From positions 1-20,552 of the IMG/VR virus record IMGVR_UViG_3300032893_000304: a DNA stretch of 20,552 nt. One strand, written 5' to 3'. Shown piece by piece: positions 1 to 6,957 of the stretch. Numbering within the stretch: the stretch's first letter is position 1; the number at the start of each line of letters is the position of its first letter. Both the position numbers and the translations under genes were made by a program. This DNA comes from a virus. The notes beneath the pieces were generated by a model that had not been told where the DNA came from, did not search any database, and was given only the letters and a program-made list of their open reading frames with translations.

Positions 1-1674
1 ATGTGTGAAATAGACGTCACGACAAAGAGGCTGTGCCACAAACACACCCTTTTCGTTGCGACTCACCTGCACCAACGCGTCCGGGTGCGGTATCTCAATC
101 TCGTGCTTCGTGAACTGAGATAGTGTGTAGTCGATTGATGAGTAGCGGTTAAGAACGCACTGCCACTTCATCTTGATCTGTTTCGAACCACGCTTGATCG
201 TTTCCTTATACTTGAGACGATCAGCCCACTGAACCATGTCCTTCTGGATCTCAGTGCCGTACCACGCAACGAACACACGTCCAGGGAACGTACGCGCAAG
301 TTCAGTAGATTCGTTGTAGTTCGGCATAGCATCAACTACAGTCATGCCGACGTTATACTCACGGATCAACTGGTACACCCGCTTGAATGGACTGACAGGT
401 GTGCCTGCCTCCCAGTAGTTTGGGTTATCGCGCTCTACAATCTCGAGGTGACACAACCGCTTCTTGCCATCCGGAGCACGTTGGAGCATCACGATGTATA
501 CGTTACCACCATGCTGATCGACACCCATTGAGTACGCGCCTTTATGCCGTGACTCCTGCTTAGCCCAACGCAAATCAGTGTTAGTGCAGTTCTGCAGCAC
601 AGCGTCTGTAATTGGTACGTTTTCCTCATCTACGAACGGTTTACCCAGCTTAGCGTTGAAGAACTCCGCTTTGTGAGTGGTACGATTGTACGTATCCCAT
701 ATCTCGAACGGAGTGATGCGCTTTGAAATGAACTGTGAGATGTGGAAACTCGGGAAATTGGCACCGGGATTGTGCGCTACGTATCTACCATTCTGTGGAT
801 CGTTGATACGTACCTTACAGCGCGGACAGCGCAACCAAACCTCTTTACCAGATACTGCGATACACTCAGGGAAACACTCTGACGGAATGAAACCGTCCGG
901 GCAGTTACATTTGATATGCCAATACTGTTGTGTACCTTGTAAGAAACGCCTGTGTATGTCAGTGAATGGATAACCAGCAGTACTGACGTACATCTTGTAC
1001 TTGAATGACGAGTGTCCTAACCTCTCGAGTGCCTGATCTATATCCTTCTGCTCACACAGACGAACCTCGTCAAAGGCGAGCACGTCAAGAGGAACAGAGT
1101 CCTTGGAGGCCTTGCCACCTAGGTACAACATGTACAGAGATGACAAACCGCCTTTGGTATTGCGTATGTGCTTAAGCTGAAGAGCATCCTTTGCCTCAGC
1201 CTCAGCCACAGCACCTTTCAGCTCAGGAATGCTAGCAATCAACGGACCGATACGATCCTTCGACAAATTCATGACACCTTCCTGTGTAGGAAAGTACAAA
1301 CCTGCCTTCACTTGATTGTACCGACAGAACCACAAGAGTCTGAGAACTTCGTAGATTGTGGCGCCCATCTGAGCGCTCTTCATCCACGCGATCTCTTTCG
1401 ACGTCTCCGTGTAGATAGGCAACAGGTATCTGTGATCGTCAAAGTCAAACACCTGCTCATCTACACGAACACCGCTGTACTGTGACCACAACGCGAAATT
1501 GCTGAACGTGAGCAGACGCAATTGCTCGGGTGTCGCCTTGCTCAGCGCCTCACGTGGGTCAAGCGCCTGTATGCCCTTGTTGAAGGCTGGTGCCTGTGTC
1601 GGAGGCTCTACCTGCGCGGCACGCCTAACAGGGCGCTTGGGAGACGGCGGAGGAGGTGGTGTAGCGTCAGGCAT
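1..1674 (-). CDS. terL: Terminase large subunit, gpA type (3' end beyond window)
   Basis: This is the ATPase-nuclease motor that cuts concatemeric phage DNA and pumps it into proheads. About 558 codons are visible before the gene runs off the left edge. It starts at ATG 1674, overlapping the preceding gene by 8 nt. After a Pro-rich N-terminus (residues 1-30) comes a Walker A-like segment, MKSAQMGAT, near residue 97, typical of the gpA branch rather than the T4 gp17 branch. The Walker B LDVLAFDEV is near 195. A Cys-rich insert follows at about 255-285 with six Cys and a closing CPRC, probably zinc-binding. The nuclease domain has candidate metal-binding Asp in MGVDQHGG (about 385) and VVDAMP (about 448). 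The third acidic residue is probably outside the window. No typical small terminase subunit is seen upstream; two candidates (ParB-like and a 72-residue protein) precede it. Confidence 0.9.
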   Translation of the reverse strand, partial: MPDATPPPPPSPKRPVRRAAQVEPPTQAPAFNKGIQALDPREALSKATPEQLRLLTFSNFALWSQYSGVRVDEQVFDFDDHRYLLPIYTETSKEIAWMKSAQMGATIYEVLRLLWFCRYNQVKAGLYFPTQEGVMNLSKDRIGPLIASIPELKGAVAEAEAKDALQLKHIRNTKGGLSSLYMLYLGGKASKDSVPLDVLAFDEVRLCEQKDIDQALERLGHSSFKYKMYVSTAGYPFTDIHRRFLQGTQQYWHIKCNCPDGFIPSECFPECIAVSGKEVWLRCPRCKVRINDPQNGRYVAHNPGANFPSFHISQFISKRITPFEIWDTYNRTTHKAEFFNAKLGKPFVDEENVPITDAVLQNCTNTDLRWAKQESRHKGAYSMGVDQHGGNVYIVMLQRAPDGKKRLCHLEIVERDNPNYWEAGTPVSPFKRVYQLIREYNVGMTVVDAMPNYNESTELARTFPGRVFVAWYGTEIQKDMVQWADRLKYKETIKRGSKQIKMKWQCVLNRYSSIDYTLSQFTKHEIEIPHPDALVQVSRNEKGVFVAQPLCRDVYFTH

Positions 1675-1885
1675 TCTTTTTCCGCCTGCCGCTATTGTGA
1701 TAGCCGCTGATTAGTGATGCAGATCGACGTGCTTTTTCAGCATTACGCGCAGCCTGCGTCCACTTACGTATGGCCAGGCGCGTAAACTTGACTTCTGAAA
1801 AACCAATCACAGATGCCTCATTAGCAGCCAGCTGCAAATAGGCACCAAGACAACACTTGCGGTCCGCTCGCTGAGCTTTTGTCAC
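1667..1885 (-). CDS. Small basic hypothetical protein
   Basis: I do not recognise this 72-residue protein. It is strongly basic, with many Lys and Arg, a C-terminal GRRKKNA tail, and predicted helical stretches such as FTRLAIRKWTQAARNAEKAR. It starts at GTG 1885, coupled by a GTGA overlap to the stop of the ParB-like gene, with GAGG a few bases upstream. It ends 8 nt inside the terminase gene. Its position directly before the large terminase would suit a small terminase subunit or another packaging DNA-binding factor, but it is short for a TerS and lacks an obvious helix-turn-helix. That role is inference from context only. Confidence 0.6.
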   Translation of the reverse strand: MTKAQRADRKCCLGAYLQLAANEASVIGFSEVKFTRLAIRKWTQAARNAEKARRSASLISGYHNSGRRKKNA

Positions 1886-2736
1886 GACTCAACCTCGGAT
1901 GCAGCCCGCCCAACCACAGGATGCATCTCCTCGTCCTTGTCGACGTCCTCAGCCCCTGCCAACACAACGTCTTTCACGCTCTTGTCAAGTGCAGAAAGCC
2001 CTAGTGTCAGAGCACCTGCCAAAATGAGATTGATGTCTAGGTGTTCATTCATGCATCTTTTAGCTATGCGGTTGACTACTCTACGTAACTGTGTATTGGT
2101 CTGCACAGCTAAGTGAATGCGCCCGCCGTTCAAGAAATACATGAAGCTGTTCGGTACGGTATCACCGTACTCGGTAAACAGCTTGTTGAGCAACACGGTC
2201 ATTCCCTCCACAAGCTTGGTTGGATCGCCCATGGAGGTGTCGCCCGCCGCTCGGGCTTCACGCTCATTCTGCTTCTTGTAGTGTTTGGCGAACTTGTCTA
2301 CGTCACCAAAACCAAGCACGTCAGCAATCTGGTCCGGCGTGTACGGCGTACGGATGCTATCAACCATACGCGTAAACCGCTCATTGTTGAGCTGACCGGC
2401 AATCAGGTTTCGGCGAATGACCTTGATCTTAGCCTTCTCTACGTCCCAATCCTTAACTACACAATCAGCGTGCGTATAGCCGTGTAGCTTCAGCGCACGG
2501 TAACGATGGTTACCAGAAACCACTGACCAGCCTGGCTTGTTCTCTATCCGCATGCGATCCACCACGATCAGTGGTTGATCGAAACCATCCTCCTGTATCT
2601 CCAGTAGAAGGTTGTTGAATACGAGTGTGGCTTCTTCATTCGGATTTCCTTCAAACTCATAGATTTCATTCAGAGGAATCATGCGCGTCTCAACACGCGC
2701 TTCCTTTATCGCTGCGGTTTTAGTGGTTTGTGCCAT
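1882..2736 (-). CDS. ParB/Srx-fold domain protein
   Basis: A 284-residue protein with an N-terminal ParB-like domain. Visible motifs are QPLIVVD (about 54-60) and the ParB box SGNHRYRAL (about 74-82), which in ParB proteins forms the nucleotide and DNA-contact loop. A segment near 133-150 (TPDQIADVLGFGDVDKFAKH) looks like a helix-turn-helix. The C-terminal half, rich in Leu and Ala, is unrecognised. The ATG at 2736 lies 31 nt inside the preceding gene. A second candidate ATG at 2682 is immediately preceded by a 6-bp hairpin, so the start is uncertain. Phage ParB-like proteins next to terminases may act as DNA-binding, nuclease or modification-coupled factors. No ParA is present here, so partitioning is unlikely. 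The precise role is unknown. Confidence 0.8.
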   Translation of the reverse strand: MAQTTKTAAIKEARVETRMIPLNEIYEFEGNPNEEATLVFNNLLLEIQEDGFDQPLIVVDRMRIENKPGWSVVSGNHRYRALKLHGYTHADCVVKDWDVEKAKIKVIRRNLIAGQLNNERFTRMVDSIRTPYTPDQIADVLGFGDVDKFAKHYKKQNEREARAAGDTSMGDPTKLVEGMTVLLNKLFTEYGDTVPNSFMYFLNGGRIHLAVQTNTQLRRVVNRIAKRCMNEHLDINLILAGALTLGLSALDKSVKDVVLAGAEDVDKDEEMHPVVGRAASEVES

Positions 2737-3287
2737 GTCAATCCAACATCGACTATACGTGTTGTGAATCTATCCCGCGCTACGAAACGTATGTCAGGTT
2801 TCTTCGCCGAACGCCGGACATCTGACGCGAACTGTGTGAAACGTGCAACACCATCATCTGCGGGGGGTACAAACGTAATTGAGCTTGTCAAGAATACACC
2901 AGACTGTGGTGCAAGTCCTATGATTTCTTGACTCGAGAGGTTAGATACTCCCAGAACGTCAGGAGAGACGCCAGAAGAGACCATCCTGACTGCCAGTTCC
3001 TCACCGTTGTCGCAGGCTCGCGCCACAGCCACGAGCATTCCTCCCGGCTTGACCAGCGCCAGCGCGGCATCACGCACACGCCTCAGCGCCTCAAGCCCAC
3101 TCACATAGTTCAACCCATATGACAACGCCACAACGTCAACCAAAACGTCAGACACAAGAAGTCCATCTGTCTCGTCCTCAATGAGAATGGACGACTTGTC
3201 GCGTATGTGTTGTGCAATGAACGCAGCCGAGTCCTGACGCTTGGTCTGAAAACGCAAAACACGAGGTTCAATACCTGGGATCCTCAT
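2706..3287 (-). CDS. Methyltransferase-like protein lacking motif I
   Basis: About 193 residues when started at ATG 3287, which makes an ATGA overlap with the RNase H stop. A GTG at 3296 is an alternative start. The middle resembles the C-terminal half of a class I SAM methyltransferase Rossmann fold: VDVVALSYGLNYVSG, then an amphipathic helix, then the LVKPGGMLVAVA turn and strand. The glycine-rich SAM-binding motif I expected upstream of this is absent; the N-terminal part reads SILIEDETDGLLVSDVL instead. It may therefore be a degenerate or non-catalytic methyltransferase, or only a look-alike fold. The last 31 nt overlap the ParB-like gene. Substrate and role are unknown. Confidence 0.55.
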   Translation of the reverse strand: MRIPGIEPRVLRFQTKRQDSAAFIAQHIRDKSSILIEDETDGLLVSDVLVDVVALSYGLNYVSGLEALRRVRDAALALVKPGGMLVAVARACDNGEELAVRMVSSGVSPDVLGVSNLSSQEIIGLAPQSGVFLTSSITFVPPADDGVARFTQFASDVRRSAKKPDIRFVARDRFTTRIVDVGLTWHKPLKPQR

Positions 3288-3694
3288 GTCTTCCACAAAC
3301 TCTTTGACATTGCGTCAGCCTCAGTGTTTTGTTCACGTCGTATCCATACAAACGAGACAGCCTTGAACGTCTTAGACAACGTAAGCACATGGTCTTTCAG
3401 CACAGACAGGTGCGACTGATAACAACCCCACACACCATTGAGCTGACGAACAACCAACTGTGAGTCAGTATGTATACGTAACTCTTCGTGACTATACTTA
3501 TGAACCATTAGCCAGTTCAGCGCAGACAACACCGCACAGTACTCTGCTACATTGTTGGACATCTGTGGGTGTATGCCAAGATCGTCGGAGTGTTTGTGCA
3601 TAAGCTTACCGGCAATGTCATACACAACAAAACCAGTGTAGCCGTGCCCGCCAGGATTGCCGAGTATAGACCCGTCACAGTATACGCGGATCAT
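3284..3694 (-). CDS. rnhA: Ribonuclease HI
   Basis: A 136-residue RNase H that cleaves the RNA strand of RNA:DNA hybrids, for example lagging-strand primers. All four core acidic residues can be placed: D7 in VYCDGSI, E51 in NNVAEY, D77 in IHTDSQLV, and D127 in NTEADAMSK. The general-base loop carries R/E rather than an obvious His (WIRREQN, about 118-123). The length matches the minimal single-domain family without a hybrid-binding domain. It is coupled by an ATGA overlap to the NYN-domain gene upstream. A dedicated primer-removal enzyme fits, because the polymerase in this window lacks a 5'-3' exonuclease domain. Confidence 0.9.
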   Translation of the reverse strand: MIRVYCDGSILGNPGGHGYTGFVVYDIAGKLMHKHSDDLGIHPQMSNNVAEYCAVLSALNWLMVHKYSHEELRIHTDSQLVVRQLNGVWGCYQSHLSVLKDHVLTLSKTFKAVSFVWIRREQNTEADAMSKSLWKT

Positions 3695-4185
3695 GTCTTC
3701 CTCGTGACAACCGCTTGAGTGAACGGGATGACTAAGTCAGCAGTGTCATATAGCTTACGTGACGCAGAAAGCTCAAACGTCATTACGATCGTACGCTTAC
3801 CGTGGGCACGTAGGTACTCCAACAGCATAGCGAAATCGCCGTCGCCGCTCATCAGCACGTACGTGTCATAGTGAGGCAATCTGTCAACTGCATCTATAGC
3901 TATGCCGACGTCCCAATCCGTACGCGTGTGGGTATCACGTGATTTCACAGTAAAACCAAGATGGTTGAGAGCACGTTGGAACGTGTTTTGACCTGACTTG
4001 GTCTTGTTGTGTACAACTATGTACGCAGTCAAAACCTGTGTGACGATCTCAGGGTGCAACACTGCCGGGACTACCCGACCGAGCATACCAAAATCTAGCC
4101 GAGCGTCGTCACCGTACTGCCGTCTGCAGCTGTCCACCAGGTTAGTAACGTCGCACGCAACGAAGCAGCGTGCTGGAGAACTCAT
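3691..4185 (-). CDS. NYN/PIN-like domain ribonuclease (LabA/DUF88-type)
   Basis: A 164-residue single-domain protein of the NYN superfamily, a PIN-like metal-dependent RNase fold. The family pattern is clear: CDVTNL at 11-16 (D12, N15), DWDVGIAIDAV at 90-100 (D92, D98) and the hallmark VLMSGDGDFAMLLEYLRAHGK at about 110-130, split across the SGDGDF turn (D115, D117). All expected acidic residues are present, so an active nuclease is likely. ATG 4185 follows the TAA of the 47-residue gene directly, and the gene ends in an ATGA overlap with RNase H, pairing two RNA-cleaving enzymes. The target RNA is unknown; tRNA or mRNA cleavage are both seen in the superfamily. Confidence 0.85.
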   Translation of the reverse strand: MSSPARCFVACDVTNLVDSCRRQYGDDARLDFGMLGRVVPAVLHPEIVTQVLTAYIVVHNKTKSGQNTFQRALNHLGFTVKSRDTHTRTDWDVGIAIDAVDRLPHYDTYVLMSGDGDFAMLLEYLRAHGKRTIVMTFELSASRKLYDTADLVIPFTQAVVTRKT

Positions 4186-4329
4186 TTACTTCTGCAGATC
4201 ATTGGTTTTGCACTTACACCTAGTCAGCGGTTGCTTACACATGCCACACGTTGGAACAGATGGCGGTGGCTTGTCTTGTGCACCGTACAACAGACGAAAA
4301 TTCAGCAACATTGCCTTGTTGCGTTTCAT
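4186..4329 (-). CDS. 47-residue Cys-rich microprotein
   Basis: This small gene is well supported by position and signals. It has a strong Shine-Dalgarno (GGAGGAG) with normal spacing before ATG 4329, an open frame of 47 codons, and a TAA at 4188-4186 that directly abuts the ATG of the NYN nuclease. The protein is basic and ends in a CxxC plus CxC cluster (TCGMCKQPLTRCKCK), which looks like a half zinc knuckle. The N-terminal half is hydrophobic and basic. I do not recognise a family. Its close coupling to the NYN RNase makes an RNA- or nuclease-partner role possible, but that is a guess. Confidence 0.7.
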   Translation of the reverse strand: MKRNKAMLLNFRLLYGAQDKPPPSVPTCGMCKQPLTRCKCKTNDLQK

Positions 4330-4333
4330 TTGA

Positions 4334-4340
4334 CTCCTCC
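4334..4340 (-). promoter_or_regulatory. Strong Shine-Dalgarno of the 47-residue gene
   Basis: On the minus strand this reads GGAGGAG, 4 nt before ATG 4329. It is the most complete ribosome-binding sequence noticed in the window and is the main reason to accept the short frame as a gene. Confidence 0.75.
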
Positions 4341-4345
4341 ATCAC

Positions 4346-4876
4346 TTATGCAGCACGTAACACCAAACGGTCGTAGAAAGCTAGAACAGAACGAAGCTCA
4401 TCAAGTGTCGCGTCGTTCTTGATGGTATTCGCTTTGAAACTAACAACTACGACATTGCCGCGCACGTAACCCAAAGCACCTATAACACGGTCTAACGTAG
4501 GGCTGTTTGGGCCACACTTACCATCATTAACTATCAACGGAATTCCAAGCACTGGACAAATCTCAGGAACAACCACATCCGATTCTTGTAAATCGAATGG
4601 AACGCCCAAACGTTTAGAACGTGCTTTAGCTGCGTGTAATAAACTGAGAACTGGATTCATACGACGACGCTGCTTTAGTCCTTCCAGTATCACTAATTTA
4701 TTGGTGTCGTAATATTCTCTAGATCTGTCTCTATTGTGTTGAGGATTCTCTTTATAGTTCAACCGCCTGCATTCTTTACAACGAGACGTAAGCCGCTTGT
4801 GACTACCATCATTGCGCCAAGAAAAATGAGACGCATCTTTTTCTTGAGAACACTGTGTGCATTTACGGCTGTCCAT
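4346..4876 (-). CDS. HNH-type (zinc-finger) endonuclease
   Basis: A 176-residue protein with an N-terminal zinc-finger-like CxxC...CxxC (C6, C9, C33, C36), a basic linker, and a C-terminal His-Me-finger-like core. That core has CPVLGIPL near 107, then SPTLDRVIGALGYVRGN and VVVVSFKANTIKND at 125-154. This LDR-GY-GN-SxxAN-KND pattern is characteristic of a family of phage-borne HNH endonucleases. It could be a free-standing homing endonuclease, since it lies next to a RuvC-like gene with a 14-nt overlap, or a resident DNA-processing enzyme. The metal ligands of the core are less obvious than in classical HNH proteins, so activity is not certain. Confidence 0.75.
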   Translation of the reverse strand: MDSRKCTQCSQEKDASHFSWRNDGSHKRLTSRCKECRRLNYKENPQHNRDRSREYYDTNKLVILEGLKQRRRMNPVLSLLHAAKARSKRLGVPFDLQESDVVVPEICPVLGIPLIVNDGKCGPNSPTLDRVIGALGYVRGNVVVVSFKANTIKNDATLDELRSVLAFYDRLVLRAA

Positions 4877-5357
4877 GTATAGCCTCAGCGTATGTCACTG
4901 CTATTGCTAAAGCAGACCAAATGTCTTTAGAAATTCCGTAGGTCTTCCCTTGATTGCGTTTGGTTCCAGGAGTACCAAACTTGTCAATCAAAGCAGCTCT
5001 CACATTAGAGTCATTGGCGCGCGGACTCTGACACAAGTGCAAAGCTACCTGCTTGCGGTACACTTGAGTGTATTTCGTTCCACCCCAAGCTTGGATGAAA
5101 CGACCAATCCATACACAAGTATCAAACACAGTCTTACCAACAGCCATCCCATAGCTTGCAATCATCTCAATCGCCATGTGATCCGGTTTCCACAATGCGG
5201 CGGCGCCGACTATGGTGTCGGCAAACGATCCAGGTCCACCATTGAACCGATCTAAAAGTACAGCATTCGACTCTTTTGCGAACGACATAATCCCATCGCC
5301 TTCAAGCAGTAACCAAGCTGTCTCTTCAGGACCTGGGTCAACACCTAGAACAAGCAT
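4863..5357 (-). CDS. ruvC: RuvC-like Holliday junction resolvase
   Basis: A 164-residue RNase H-fold resolvase. Motifs in order are LGVDPGPEETAWLLL (D7), MAIEMIASYGM (E64) and SKDIWSALAIAVTYAEA (D145), matching the acidic residues of RuvC and phage RuvC-like nucleases. It would resolve four-way junctions and branched replication intermediates before packaging. The ATG at 5357 is preferred: it keeps the N-terminus at the first strand as in RuvC and overlaps thyX by only 13 nt. A GTG at 5378 is an alternative but lacks a Shine-Dalgarno. It works naturally with the UvsX/SbcCD recombination module upstream. Confidence 0.8.
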   Translation of the reverse strand: MLVLGVDPGPEETAWLLLEGDGIMSFAKESNAVLLDRFNGGPGSFADTIVGAAALWKPDHMAIEMIASYGMAVGKTVFDTCVWIGRFIQAWGGTKYTQVYRKQVALHLCQSPRANDSNVRAALIDKFGTPGTKRNQGKTYGISKDIWSALAIAVTYAEAIHGQP

Positions 5358-6145
5358 GACACTTTCACGATCTCCCACACACGTGGAAACGACAACTTGA
5401 CAAGATTAGCCGCTGCATTTGCGTACTGTCGTATTTCCCATTGAGCCTTAGTATCACATCGAAGCGTCAAAAATCCCAACCAATTGCGTAAATTAGCTGA
5501 AGCGCGCATCCGACTGAATCGCGCTACAGGTACAGGCAATCTTGCAAGTTCCTTTGCGACACCACGCCTGATCCCACTCTCGTACACACGCTGTGCGTGA
5601 GCATAGACATCAGCAAGCTCAGCCAACCACTCCAAAGCATCAGTCTCTGCAAGTGCAGTACCGCTGGCTTGCTTGTTTGTAGCGCTCTGTCCTCCGAGTC
5701 GCATGCGCTCCATGCTTGGTGTATAGTTCTCATCAGGCAGCGGAATATAGCGCGCGCTCATCTCGTTATAAGATTGTGTGCGATGTCTGTGCCACTCACG
5801 AAACACCATGATTGGAGCTTTCACTTCAATCGTCATACCTGCCATCTCAAACGGCGTGGCGTGTTTGTTTTCCCAAAGAAAGCGCAAAAGCTTCTCATCC
5901 CCAGGAGCGTCGAACACATGTCCACCACGACCAGAGTCCACAAACTCAGTACCTGTAGGAGTTGGACACAAACGTTCGGGATCGTCGAACGAATCGCCGC
6001 AGTTACGACACTTAGGCCCCCATCCAAGGAACCCTTTGTTCGTGCTCATCCGAGCGGCTTCGACAATCCGCTCATCGCTTCCCCAGGACTCAATCAGCTC
6101 AAGGTAACCACTACCGAGTAGTTCGACTCTATTTCCCATTAGCAT
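5345..6145 (-). CDS. thyX: FAD-dependent thymidylate synthase ThyX
   Basis: Makes dTMP from dUMP using methylene-tetrahydrofolate, FAD and NADPH. The ThyX signature RHRTQSYNEMSAR is complete (about residues 120-132), and the C-terminal RMRASANLRNWLGFLTLR matches the substrate-binding helix. ATG 6145 is chosen because AAAGGA lies at normal spacing before it; this gives 266 residues, somewhat longer than many ThyX proteins. The extra length is an insertion at about 43-78, after STNKGFLGWG, containing CRNCG and a third Cys (C46, C49, C60). Conserved ThyX sequence resumes at PGDEKLLRFLWENKHATPFEM. The insert resembles a partial zinc ribbon. Together with class II RNR it gives the phage its own route to dTTP precursors. 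Confidence 0.95.
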   Translation of the reverse strand: MLMGNRVELLGSGYLELIESWGSDERIVEAARMSTNKGFLGWGPKCRNCGDSFDDPERLCPTPTGTEFVDSGRGGHVFDAPGDEKLLRFLWENKHATPFEMAGMTIEVKAPIMVFREWHRHRTQSYNEMSARYIPLPDENYTPSMERMRLGGQSATNKQASGTALAETDALEWLAELADVYAHAQRVYESGIRRGVAKELARLPVPVARFSRMRASANLRNWLGFLTLRCDTKAQWEIRQYANAAANLVKLSFPRVWEIVKVSCLF

Positions 6146-6371
6146 TGAGTCCTTTCTTCTGTTCAAGGCGCGCGATTTCACGATCCAAGTACCAACGACC
6201 CTTCTTCAAATCCACCAATACATCAGCTTTGCGTCCAGCGCGAAGAATGTACTTCACTGTGTTGCCAAGACAGAATCCAAGCTCAAAAGCTTCAATTACG
6301 TCTATTGCTTCAATCCCGCCGGACTTGTAGTGAGACGGATGATTGATCTGCTCCTTTTTAGCCTTTGGCAT
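6129..6371 (-). CDS. DUF3310 family protein
   Basis: An 80-residue protein that fits the DUF3310 phage family: INHPSHYKSGGIEAIDVIEAF at residues 9-29, then LGNTVKYILRAGRK and a DLKKGRWYLDREI helix. The family is common in phages, often near nucleotide-metabolism genes or fused to nucleotide kinases; its biochemical role is not settled. The start ATG 6371 overlaps the upstream stop as TGATG, so translation is probably coupled. The gene ends 17 nt inside the thyX reading frame, and the thyX Shine-Dalgarno lies within its last codons. Confidence 0.85.
   Translation of the reverse strand: MPKAKKEQINHPSHYKSGGIEAIDVIEAFELGFCLGNTVKYILRAGRKADVLVDLKKGRWYLDREIARLEQKKGLNANGK
6150..6155 (-). promoter_or_regulatory. 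Shine-Dalgarno fixing the thyX start
   Basis: Minus strand AAAGGA, 4 nt before ATG 6145. It selects this ATG over the farther upstream start at 6181, which would overlap the DUF3310 gene by much more, and over the internal ATG at 6139. Confidence 0.6.
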
Positions 6372-6955
6372 CAGTCCAACTTGTCCTTCAACACAGTTTG
6401 TGCTGCAGCTTCCTTCACATCCTTCGTACTGGCTGAAGTGATGATTTTAGGCGCGTCTTCCTCTTGACCCAGCGTAGCTAGTATGCGCTTCAGTGCTTCA
6501 TCAGACTTGCGACAGTTGTACATCTTCAGGATTGCCAACATCTTGCCGACCTGTGCACGAGACAAAGGCGGACCAACAGCACGCGGATTCTCGTACACAG
6601 CAGTCTCTATGCTCTTGGTTTCCTCATCGATCTTGTCCTGAATGACATAGTTCGCCTCTACGAACTTCAGGAACCGCTCACAACGCGACAGCTGTATGAA
6701 AATCGCTAGCCACCTGTTCTTCTTTGCGGCGTTGGCGTACGCAATGATGTCTTCAGGAGTCATAGGACTTGCGATCTCCCCACCAGGAGATAAACGACTC
6801 TTGAACTGCTCCGATGCCCGCGTTGGTTGCTCTACAGCAGATACCTCACCAACAGTAACTGGAGGACCATGCTCACCACAGTCGCTAACTCCATCTACGT
6901 CAGTGCTAAATTCCTTGTCACATACATTACACTTCTTTGTGACCACCAAACTCAT
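6371..6955 (-). CDS. Hypothetical protein with N-terminal zinc-ribbon-like motif
   Basis: A 194-residue protein I cannot assign. The N-terminus has CNVCDKEF followed by CGEH (C9, C12, C26, H29), which would make a C2CH zinc site. A low-complexity linker (about 35-60) follows, then a helical, charged domain with SPMTPEDIIAYANAAKKNRW and SRAQVGKMLAILKMYNC. It ends 2 nt from the upstream MazG-like stop and overlaps the DUF3310 start as TGATG, so it belongs to the same transcription unit. The zinc motif plus helical domain could indicate nucleic-acid binding, but there is no family-specific motif. Confidence 0.75.
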   Translation of the reverse strand: MSLVVTKKCNVCDKEFSTDVDGVSDCGEHGPPVTVGEVSAVEQPTRASEQFKSRLSPGGEIASPMTPEDIIAYANAAKKNRWLAIFIQLSRCERFLKFVEANYVIQDKIDEETKSIETAVYENPRAVGPPLSRAQVGKMLAILKMYNCRKSDEALKRILATLGQEEDAPKIITSASTKDVKEAAAQTVLKDKLD

Positions 6956-6957
6956 GA

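Noticed and set aside
597-1485. Plus-strand open frames within the first 1.7 kb
   Set aside because: They are antisense shadows: the minus strand carries an unbroken terminase frame with Walker, zinc and nuclease motifs here.
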